In this document: in pieces, positions 1 to 9,700 of the stretch
Layout of the letters: every line of letters begins with the position of its first letter
Numbering within the stretch: the first letter of the stretch is position 1
DNA from: Amanita rubescens
Taxonomy: Eukaryota > Basidiomycota > Agaricomycetes > Agaricales > Amanitaceae
Direction: 5' to 3'
Length of the DNA: 28,106 bases
Assembly: GCA_015039365.1 (NCBI GenBank)
Contig: WION01000622.1
Span: forward strand, 1-28,106
Notes under the pieces: model-generated
The model's input: the letters and a program-made list of their open reading frames with translations, nothing else
The model's database searches: none
Told to the model about the DNA's origin: nothing
Translations under genes and position numbers: made by a program

Positions 1-337
1 GGTATGAATGATACAGCACAGGTCTAGAATAGGGAATGGCATAACAACGATATGTGCGACCGGTATGAGGATGAAGAGGAGGCAACGGGGAGGGAGGGGT
101 AACTGCTATACAATGGGGTTAATGAGCGTTGATATTTGAGGAGGATGCATTATGGGCGGGGAAAAGAGAAGAAGGAGGATAACGAGTAGTAATCATTTAG
201 TTGTGCGTGTGCATGTGGGGAGGAAGAAAACAGGTCGTCGTCTTCCAAAAAGTCCTTGCGATAGTACTTAAAACTGCGCCCCCCAGTAAGAAAGTCTATA
301 TTCGAAGAAGGAACGAATACACACACACCTTTTTTTT
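1..337. other. Sequence downstream of the MUB1-like gene, no gene seen
   Basis: I see no supportable gene here. The stretch lies 3' of the minus-strand MUB1-like stop codon. Just beyond that stop are a nine-T run followed upstream by a short CA repeat (about 320-338), which on the minus strand read as an A-tract and a GT repeat. The rest is purine-rich sequence with only short, overlapping open frames on both strands that carry no motif. Confidence 0.5.
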
Positions 338-3300
338 TCAACCCAATATCATGTCAGACTCATCTCCTGAAACGTCGGCGTGCCACGAGTTCCGCGAAGG
401 TCCCGCCTCGGTCTGAGCGCGAGGTGGAGCGACATACAACCAATCAGAATCCACGATCCTATGATGATGGTCCTGCAACCTCTGCTGGTGCTGCACAGCC
501 GCTTCCGTCATCATGACACCCGAAGGTCCGGCTACCGGCCCAGTCTCTGAAGAGGATCGGTAGGGGAAATCGGGACCAAGTGTGTTTGTGCAGCTTGTAG
601 GAGAACCGCGCGTCGAGCAATGGTGACGGGCACATACATTGGGTCGACCACGAACCCATGCGGTCGTTGAGCGATATCATGGCCAAGCTCCCTTAACCTC
701 CTATCCCTTTCCCTCTCTCTCCTCGCCGCTCTCTCTGCTCTCGGCGAAACTTGAGAAGCACCAATGCCGGTGCCGAGTCCATGCACGGCCGCATTGTCCC
801 CATTAGGAATAACCCGAATCTCGCCAGTTTCATCCATAACTTGCATATGAGCCTGAAGTTGATGCGCAGAATCAGGTCGATGATGTCCTTCTCGGTCCCT
901 ATCACCTCCATCTTCATCCGTATCCCTCGCGCTGCACCAAATCGGTGACCTTCACTCCACGCGGTACTCTGACATTCTTTTCCACAGTACTTGGCCTTGC
1001 GGCATCTTCGACACTTGGCAAACTCTCGCGGGTACTGTTCCCAACGTCCACAAAGCACTACGTTGCGTTATTCATTAGCATCCATCCTCCAAAACCCAAA
1101 GGAAAAACCTACTGTTTGCACATTGCCTTATCCCCCCTCGACTATCGTCCTTCCTACACGCATTGCGCATGATCACACCAGCCCAATACTGAATCTCAGC
1201 CGGGAGCCTCGGAGGTGGGTTCAATAAATCAGCCTCGTTCGAACTAGGTTTGAATGTAAACCGTTCACTAGCGAAAAAACGTTCGTTTGCCTTGGCTGCG
1301 GGTTCGCAGTAGCAGCGGTGGTGGTGGCCGCAGCAGCAGCAGAACTAGTTGCCGCAGCTCCAGTCGACTCGCTCCAGCATGAGCGCCGCCCAAACCCGCG
1401 GAATTCAACGCGGCCCTTCCTCGTCCTGCCAACGCCCTAAAGAATCCATGTTTGTGTTGATGGTGAGTCCCGTTGCGGATGGATGTGCGGTTTCCCTCTG
1501 CTTCTCTCTTTCTCTGGCAGATAACATGCCCGGTTCGGTCTGGCGCGTAGCGTTCGCCTGGTGCAAGCCAAGAGAGGCGGGATGGAATGACGCCCGGGGT
1601 TTATAGAAAGCCTGCCTGACATGCGGGTACTTGCTGAGATACGCAAGAGTTGCAGGCCAAGTAGACGTCTTCGTCCTTATACGGTCCGGAGGGAGAGTAG
1701 AGGCTACTCCAACAGCAACACCGTGACCGTTGGCTCCACTTACGCTGCATTCGTGGCAGTACTTGCACTGGACGCAGCAGCAGCCATTTCCGGGCAGACA
1801 CGGCGCGGTGAGCAGTTTGAGTTTGAATATCCGAATCCACATTCATACCCGTTCCACTCGTAGGAGCAACAGACTCTGCATCAAACGCAGCGCGGGACGT
1901 AGAGGCAGCAGCAGCGGCAGACATAGCAGAAGACGATCCCTCGCCCGCGGAAGCCCGACGAGCACGAACAGTCACATCCCTCTGCAAACCACCCGCAGAC
2001 ATCGGCACCATATCAGGCAAATCCACCACACCAGCTCTCGGCGTCGAATTCGAATCCAACAACCCACCCATCCTCCCATCCTCCTCCCAAAAAGTTCCTC
2101 GGCGTCGTCCCCTCCCCACTTTCATCCACAATACCCACACTCGCCGTATCCAGAACGATCGCACCGGGCGCACCCGGGGGAGCACCCATCGCAAAATCGT
2201 CATTGGCTTGCAAACTCTCCATTCCATCTTCAACACCCGCTACGCCGACACCTTCCACTCCGACGCCCATAGCCATGTTCAAGCTTTCGCCAACGACGCC
2301 GTACTACTGGCAGCATCGGAGATGATGATGTGTGCGTCGCGGTCACCTACACCAGCTAATGCCGCAGCCCGGTCACCGAGAGGTCCAAATCGTGGCTGGC
2401 GAGTAGCATTACGCATCCCGCAGGAGCAGTACGTTCCGGAGAGGGAGATGCGGATGCTGACGCGGGTGTAGATCCCGAGCTCAACGGGTGGCTGTGAGGG
2501 TATACGGGCAAATCCAGCTGAGGTCTCTGGCCAGCGTTCAGGGCAGCGTTGATATGCAGATGTCGATCGCCGCGGCGGGGAGTGGCGGTACTGGTGCTAC
2601 GGTTTGCAAGGCGCGATCGGGAGATCCGGTTCATGTTGATGTCGCCATCTGCGTCGTGTTCGGGCTCGTCCTCGGTTTCCGTCTCAGCGCGGGAAGTGTC
2701 GGTGGAAGCGGAAGGGGAGGGGGTGTCGCGTCTGTATTCTGACGCGAGAGAAGCCTGCTGAGGTCGGGTGTCACTGAGGAGACCGTGGGGAGTGGCGTGA
2801 GTATGGCGTTGGGTGGTGTTGCGCATTGGAGAGGGAAGGGCCGGTTCGTCCCACGCTGGCCGAGCAACAATAGTTCCGCTGCGATCTCGGACAACGTTGA
2901 CAATGACGGCGGAACCAACGGTGGTGATGGAAGCATCGGTTCCGGGTTCGCTGTCACTACTGCTGTTGGGGCCCTGCCTTCCTCCTGTGATAGCCGGAGT
3001 GGGTCGTGTGCGGGTTCGGTGGGGTGGCAAGTCCATAAACTCGTCCTAGGAGCTGTTAGTTGAGTTCCAAACAATGAGGGAAGTAAGTACGTACGACAAA
3101 TGGTCCTTCGATCGTGATCGCCTGTACGTTCCGGAGGCGGTGTAGCCTAATCTGTTCATTCAACAATCGTTGCTGTAGTTGCTCGTATTGAACCTGTCTC
3201 TGAAGCGCACGAGCCAGAGCGGCTGCTTCCTCCCGTTGTCTTTGCTCCGCCTGGGCCAATCTTCGAGCCTGTCGCTGTTCTCGAGACTCGCGAGGGATAC

Positions 3301-3740
3301 CAGTCGCACTGGAGCTAGGACCAATGGCAAACCCTTTACTGGCGAGCAGGCCTCGAGAACGCAACCAACCACATCCAAAGCACCGGCTTGGACGACGCGG
3401 CTCCTAATCGGCTCACTCCCCCGCACACCGATGTTGACGACACACTGAAAAGCCAAGGAAAAACGGTATGCAGCGTGTTTGTCGAAATTTGTTGGATTTA
3501 GTGTTGGCGCCAGTTTTGCGGGTGGTATCCGGAAGGAGTAAGGCCGTAAACGACAGTAGGATTCTCTGGTGGGGGGTGGGAGAGGCAAAAATCCCAAAGC
3601 ATGGTAATGAGGCGCTCAAGCCCGCCATCCATCGTCATGATTTCTCGTATCCTTGGAGATGTCGAGGTGAGGTATTGCAGATGTTGCAAAGAGTTAGTGA
3701 GTGGCAGCGGCGCGGTTGTGTCGAGCGCTGTTGAGGTCAT
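338..3740 (-). CDS. mub1: MUB1/samB-like MYND zinc-finger protein, reading frame broken by single-base gaps
   Basis: The product is recognisable as the MUB1/samB family. In yeast, Mub1 partners the E3 ubiquitin ligase Ubr2 in degrading Rpn4, and in Aspergillus samB affects morphogenesis. I chose the ATG at 3740 because the family N-terminus follows it (MTSTALDTTAPLPLTNSL). Then come conserved blocks such as NFDKHAAYRFSLAFQCVVNI, YKDEDV, LSKYPHVRQAFYKPR, IQYWAGVIMRNACRKD and the MYND finger. A charged, low-complexity middle and a tail ending in DESDMILG precede the stop at 338-340. Two introns are visible (3046-3094 and 1058-1112), and one more is possible around 1440-1560. The frame jumps near 3517, 3347, 2418, 2284, 2091, 1656, 1646, 1367, 1266, 939 and 551. 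Each jump is repaired by adding one base, usually to a short homopolymer. Either the consensus sequence here is faulty or the gene died recently. I prefer the first because I see no substitution nonsense codons. Confidence 0.85.
934..1122 (-). other. MYND zinc-finger coding segment of the MUB1-like gene
   Basis: The zinc ligands read C-x4-C (CANMLC), then KCRRC, then YCGKEC, then the expected H-x3-C (HRFWC). The first Cys codon is at 1120-1122, and an intron (1058-1112) splits the Met codon before the second Cys. The last Cys is in frame only if one T is added to the TTT run at 939-941 (minus-strand reading). As printed, the frame leaves the domain after HRF and loses that ligand. The MYND fold usually mediates protein-protein contacts. 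Confidence 0.85.
1058..1112 (-). other. Intron in the MUB1-like gene
   Basis: The 55-bp intron begins GTAGGT and ends CGTAG on the minus strand. Splicing joins A to TG to give the Met of CANMLCGRW. Reading through instead meets an in-frame TAA. Confidence 0.85.
3046..3094 (-). other. Intron in the MUB1-like gene
   Basis: The 49-bp intron begins GTACGTACTT. It has a clear branch sequence CAACTAAC close to the acceptor CTCCTAG. Splicing joins EGPFV to DEFMDLPPHR in phase 0. Confidence 0.75.
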
Positions 3741-4343
3741 TTATCAGGATCAGGTTAGAATGTAAAAATGCAGCATAAAATACGCACCTCGCCTGTCATA
3801 TAACTGAGAGTTTATACAGACACATGCCTATTCTGCGCTGGAAAAGCAAAGTTTGACTCGCGCATTGCGCTGGAGGAGAAAGAAAACAAAGACTCGTCGT
3901 CGCTCAGCTCCGGTGGCCAGGACAAGGGCGACCTTTGTATGCTCTTGTTTACACTCAGTGGCTGACTCACCCGCTGACTCACAAGTCCGTTGGGAGTAAG
4001 AAGCCCAGGCTCATACTGATGAACTTGTCAGAGAACTCCAACGCTATTAACGACGCAATACGGTCCGACATTGCGAGATCATATTAGAAATAACCTAACA
4101 TTGCGTGTCAGACGACCAAAAGTGTTAGTTTGTTTCACAGGATATTGCCAAATATCGGCCAATGTGATGCCGTACCGACACGCCGAGTCCCGCGAGGCAA
4201 TGCGGTTCTGGACACGAATATGATGCTATCCGTTATTTCGGCTTTCACGCTTCTGCGCAGGTGGAACGACGATTGCCATGACCTTAGGAGCCATGACTCG
4301 GGGAAGAAAAGGGGCGAACTCTTCACAACCTGGTCACATTAAT

Positions 4344-4362
4344 CATCGATCTTTGATCGATG
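4344..4362. repeat. Short perfect inverted repeat
   Basis: CATCGATC is followed by TTT and then GATCGATG, an 8-bp stem with a 3-base loop. It is isolated in non-coding sequence. I see no partner element and assign no function. Confidence 0.6.
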
Positions 4363-6329
4363 TTCCGGTGCGAGGCGTATTTGAGGCATGTGGTTTTGTT
4401 GAGCGTGGCATGGTTGATGGTGGTGGTGGTGCAGGATTTTGGTGAACGCACTTGATTGTGTTATGATCCTGGAGTGCTCCTTGAGTGAGTTGCATCGTTT
4501 ATTTTAGGTAATATAGTCACACTCGTAGGTGAAGGAATGAGAATCGGTGGAGCGGAAGAAGAGGACTCGAAGAAAATTAATAAGTAGTATCGCTGCGAGC
4601 GCGCGAACATCGGTTAGATGTCAACCGTGCAGTTGTCGACTAGGTTCGTCGGTCTCCAATTCGCGATCTCATTCTTGCCAGCCTCTACTGCTGACATCAA
4701 GTTTCAACTAAGGACCGCGCAGGCCGTGAAGCACCGAGTCGTGGATTCGATCGTAATGCACTGATTCGGAGACGAGCATTTCCGGTCCGTCAAATTTTCA
4801 AACACCTTCAATCCACCCTACGCTATCTCTGATATAGTTAGAAGGTGACAACCTCTGGTTCCGGAAGCAATAACAGGTTATTGGAGCTTTACGAAACACA
4901 TTTTGGTGCAGAGCCCTGGCCGTCGACCATCGAACTTCGTAGACGCATCCGGAGGGTCTGTTTTTGTTTAGATAGTTGCATTCTTCAGCTGTGGCGCGTT
5001 TTATTCTCCAATCCCTCTGTTCGGGTCTGAAAAGGAATGGTGCAGGATTTCCGCTGTGCCAGTGGCATGAATCTTAAATTCAGCATCCTTCTTTCCATCC
5101 GCCCTCGCTTCTAGACACAAGCTAACTCAAATGACAATCACCAATATTACCGGTGAAGACGAACCGATGATGTGATCCTGAAATAGACATGCACCTGAAC
5201 GTATGTCCTCCACCTTCTTTTACCCGCAGAATTATTATTATCATATAATTATCGAACACTAGGGACAGGGGCAAAATAAAACTGTCATCCAATGTGTCCC
5301 ACATTACAATAGCTAGCATCAATGCACACGGTTCCGAGACTCGCTCTTGAAATGAAAACATGAGGCCTGAACTTGATTTGGTAAAACGTGATGGGACTGA
5401 AAAGTGCTGAAAAGCATCACCGCGAGTCGACCAGAACCACTATAGAATCTTGCTGTTGGCCCGGGAACTGTCCCGCTAGGTAGACGGCAGAGAAGGAAAC
5501 GTCGATCCCAGCGAGATCTAGCAATCAATCGACCCTTGCATAGGTAATCCACGTCCGCCTAGCTTGGGAAACATAACTTGCTAAGGCACTGTAAACGTAG
5601 GAACATCAGAATATAATCGTTGTTGACCGTTCCGACGTAACGTCGTCGGTTGTATTATACTAATCTGCATTGGGGTTGTCGAAATGGGAGGCTGAGAGCG
5701 GGACGAAGTTGGCATCCATGTGGGAGCTGGTCTTCATTTCCATCATAAAAACGATGCGTAGCTGAAATAAGATATGTGCCGAGCACCAGGGTTGCGGCGG
5801 GATAGCAGGACGAAGTTGGCATCTGCGGCGGAAGCAGTGGTGGCAACAGATGCAGGAGCCATTCCGTTGATGATGGAGCTTGATTTCCGTGCCCTGTGGT
5901 CTTTGTTCTTGTCTGGAATGTCCATCCACAAATTACTACAAGCACGCGTAGTTAACTAAGATCCGGTGTAACATGAAGGGGTACCAGGCAATTCTCACCA
6001 AGGTAAAGATGCATGTGAACATCGAGCTCTCGCTTGGAGGCAATGTATCCATTCCTTTTCTCGGAGGGATGAAACACTGGCTGGCGAGTTTGACGAGCCC
6101 GAGGAAGACAGATTTGGATCAGGTCCTACGCGACACGTTGCGCAGGTCGCCCAGGGAGGCCGCTGTTGGGCTCGTACACTCGGCGTAGTCGTCTGGGCTG
6201 GTACCGTCAGCAACCGGGGCAGTGAAGGGAGAGAAACGCTTGCGGCTTGGTAGCCAGGATAGTATTGTGACGATCTGGTAATTACCGCCGTTTAAGCGGA
6301 CAAGTTAGTACATGACTTTGTCAGTTGTG

Positions 6330-6600
6330 GGCCACCGCTTCTCGTGAGTCGTGGCAGGGTCCGAGGCCAGCCTGCGCTATCGGCCATAGGAGAGGGCCGA
6401 TATTGCTGGCCAATCTTGCAAATTGCCGTTGCCGTGTCTCTTGTCTCGCGTATCGCCGCTGCTTCAGCGGGAAACGCCTGCTTAGGTGTCTCGCGTGTAG
6501 CCGTTGCCTCACCCGAACCGGAGATGTTTCGTGAATTGCCGTGCGCTGCTTGGATGTCTTGCGTATCGCCGTGGTCTCGGCTGGATCCGCGCCGGGAAGA
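6330..6600. repeat. Degenerate repeat field built on a GCGATACGCGAGACA-like word
   Basis: On the minus strand several imperfect copies of a word like GCGATACGCGAGACA recur at irregular spacing (CGGCGATACGCAAGACA, CGGCTACACGCGAGACA, CGGCGATACGCGAGACA, CGGCAATTCACGAAACA). All frames across it look repetitive. I read it as a decayed minisatellite and not as a gene. Confidence 0.45.
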
Positions 6601-6746
6601 GACTGGAACATGTGACATGTGACATTTGGCTTCCTTTCTTCTCAACCGCCACTTGGACACATTGTTCATTGCACAACATCAGGTAACCTCATTTCCGGCC
6701 ATAATTCCCAATTCCATACACGATTCTTTGATAGACTGTGATCACC

Positions 6747-9700
6747 ATGTCAACAGATCCACCTCAGGTAGCAAATACTGGTATCTTTGCTGGATATGAG
6801 AATGTTGTTGTTATGGATAGCCAGTTCATAGAGGTATTGTATTTCAGCATTTTTTCACTTGGATCTTGTCAATAATGAAAACTCATAGATCAACTACTAT
6901 CTTGCAGACCCTTCCAACATTGATCTACCCCCCTTTACCTCCTATCAAACATTCTAGTACTTTCTTTACAGGCCAAGAGAAGTACTTGCAGAAGCTGAAG
7001 GACCATTTTACCTCCCAAGTTCAAGTACAAAGGAAAATTTTCCTATTGCATGGTTTAGGTGGCATTGGCAAGACACAGATTTGCCTTAAATTTGTTGAAG
7101 AAAATCCTGGTTTGTGAGTAATTTATACATTATAGTATAGTAATTCAAAACAACTGACCTATTCAAGGTTCTCTGACATATTCTGGATTGATGCTTCTTC
7201 AGAGAAAAGGGTTGAATTTGTACTCACACAGATATCATCAACCTACAATACTTCTCCAGATGGGAGACCCTCAGCCAGATCTGCTCTTGATTGGATTTCT
7301 CAAAGGCCCAACTTTTTGATGGTGTATGATGGAGCAGATGGACATCACTCAGTAGTTGAGAACTTCCTCCCACCAGGAAATGGAGGAAATGTTATCATAA
7401 CAAGTAGGAATATTGGATTGAAGAGGTTTGCATTGAGCAAGAACTCGATGGAGGTTCATGGCATGGAAGATGAAGATGCTATTTCCTTGCTTTTAAAGTC
7501 AGCCATGCTTGATGGTGACACAGACAATGATATCTATCATCTAGCCCAGCAGCTTGTGTTGCAATTTGATGGAATCCCTCTTGCCATTGACCAAGCAGGA
7601 GCATATATGCATTCCTGTGGTTGCAGCATTGATGGTTATTTGGAATTGTATGTGAGATACAAAAATGAGTTAATGAGGGATACTCCAGGGTTTGATGGTG
7701 CTTCAGATTATGGAACCTCTACATATGGGACATGGGACATTTCCATGAAGAAGATGGAGGATGCAGCTGCAAAGGATAGTTCACAAAACTCTGTTGGTGT
7801 CATATCCCGTTCCAGACTCCACCCAAACTCCATGACCTCGGACCCCGATGGACTCCTGACTATACCCATGACCACTTTCCACCCATGTCGCATCTCATAT
7901 CAAGCCTATGCCAAAACTCCGAAAACTCCGTGACAACTCCGTGACAAACTCCGTGACGGACTCCGTCACAACTCCGTCACAACTCCGTGCATATTCGCTA
8001 AGTTCCTTTCTACATATTTTCCATACTTGTTTCACCTCTTGTTTCATCTCGGGTATCACTGGTATCATTATCCCTTCGTACCATATGCTCTACTCCACTT
8101 CCTGTTCCATATCTCTATGGTTTCCTCGCTTATCAGAACACGGCCATAGAACCCCTTGTCGGACTACGTATATAAGGCCTCACTTGTATTCATACAGTAG
8201 TCCGAATATCGACTTGGATTGTGCCCCAACTCGTATTGACTCCCTGTCTTTCATTGTCTAAGACCTCATCCAGACCGCTCGCCCTTCGGACTCCGGTCCC
8301 GGACTCCATCCCGGACTCCAGAGCGTTCTCCAGAAGTTTAGGCAAGACGTACGTTAGCACGGCGCAGCTTGCACGCTGAAGCCTAGCCTTTCCCCACTAC
8401 GTCCCGGACTCCGTTATACTCCATCCTTCCCTGTCCGCGGCTTAGTTCCCGGGCTCCGTCCCAATTAGGATCACCGTCCTTACAGTTGGAGCACAAAGTG
8501 CCATCAAGCTTTTGAGGATCTTTGCTTTTTTAGATCATGCTAATATACCACAGGGATTATTCAAAAGTGCTGCTGAGAACTACATGAGAAGATATATTTG
8601 GGAAGATATGTATCTTTCATCATCAGTGAGCTTGCTGGATGATGAAACTGTGTTCATTGGAAAAGATGGAGAGTGGGATAAATTACAGTTTCTAGATGGC
8701 ATGCGGATTTTGCTCTCATTCTCTTTTGTCAGGAGTCATAATCACCTGTATTCCACACATCTATTAGTAAATGCCTGGAGTAGGAACTCCATACCAAAAG
8801 CAGAAGTAAATGATCACTATTACAGAGCAAGAGCACTGTTGTCCTGTTCAATAACCCCTGACAAGAAGGTTGATAATTATGAATTCTGTCAATCACTTGC
8901 ACCACACATTAGGTCCATTTTTGTGCATGCATTGGACCTAAAGTTGAACAGCAAGTACTATGATGATGAGTGTGCAAGCTTTGCATTTGTATTTGATTGT
9001 GCTGGGAGCTGGGATGAGGAAGAACAATTATTACATGTTGCAGTGGATGAAAGAAAAAGGGGGCTTGGATTGGATCACTCAGGAACTCTCACTAGCATGT
9101 CTAATCTAGCATCCACATACTGGAATCAGGGAAGGTGGGATGAGGCAGAGAAGCTTCAGGTGGATGTGATTAATAGAATCAAAACAAAGGAACACCACCT
9201 GGCAGAAACTCTGATCACCAGCATGGGCAAATGGACATCAATGTACAGTATTAAGGGAAGTTGGGATAAGGCAGAGAAGCTTGAGAAGGATGTGATGAAT
9301 ACACAAAGAAAATGCCTTGGATCAGACCATTCAGACACTCTCACCAGTATGGGCAAGCTGGCATCCATATACAGGAATCAAGGAAGGTGGGATGAGGCAG
9401 AAAAGCTTGAGATAGATGTGATGAATGCAAGAAAAACAAAGCTTGGATTAGACCACCCAGACACTCTCATCAGTGTGGGAATGCTGGCATCCATATACAT
9501 GAATCAGGGAAGGTGGGATGAGGCAGAGAAGCTTCAGATGGATGTGATGAGTGCATTCAAAACAAAGCATGGATCAGACCACCCAGATGCTCTCACCAGC
9601 ATGGGCAATCTGGCCTCAATATACACAAATCAAGGAAGGTGGGATGAGGCAGAGACACTTGAGATGGATGTGATGAATGCATTCAAAACGAATCTTGAAT

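Larger units (their letters stand above)
3741..6746. other. Three-kilobase stretch with no supportable gene
   Basis: Only short open frames occur on either strand, and none has a motif I recognise. The first few hundred bases upstream of 3740 should hold the MUB1-like promoter. The last few hundred before 6747 should hold that of the NLR-like gene, where the sequence turns visibly AT-richer after about 6660. Small structures are a perfect hairpin at 4344-4362, a 16-base direct repeat GGACGAAGTTGGCATC at 5701-5716 and 5808-5823, and a degenerate repeat field at about 6330-6600. Confidence 0.5.
7798..8484 (+). mobile_element. Solo LTR of an LTR retrotransposon
   Basis: The 687-bp insert starts TGTCATATCCCG and ends CCTTACA, with the TGT..ACA short inverted ends typical of LTRs. 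It is bordered by a 5-bp target-site duplication. A TATATAAG box lies at 8169-8176 on the plus strand. The sequence has recurrent GGACTCCGT-like words and no coding capacity, no primer-binding site and no polypurine tract. No second LTR or internal region occurs in the window, so this is the usual product of LTR-LTR recombination. Its base composition is clearly more GC-rich than the host gene. I lean to a Ty3/gypsy-type LTR, but the family cannot be proven from one LTR. Confidence 0.9.

Noticed and set aside
338..3740. Long plus-strand frames opposite the MUB1-like gene as real genes
   Set aside because: They are GC-rich antisense shadows of the conserved minus-strand protein and carry no motif of their own.
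338..3740. Programmed frameshifting in the MUB1-like gene
   Set aside because: There are too many breaks, at sites without slippery sequences or structures, and all in the same direction.
4845..5030. Possible homeodomain fragment (LLELYETHF..PWPSTIELRRRI)
   Set aside because: The spacing loosely fits helices 1-2, but no recognition helix with W-F-x-N follows in any frame.
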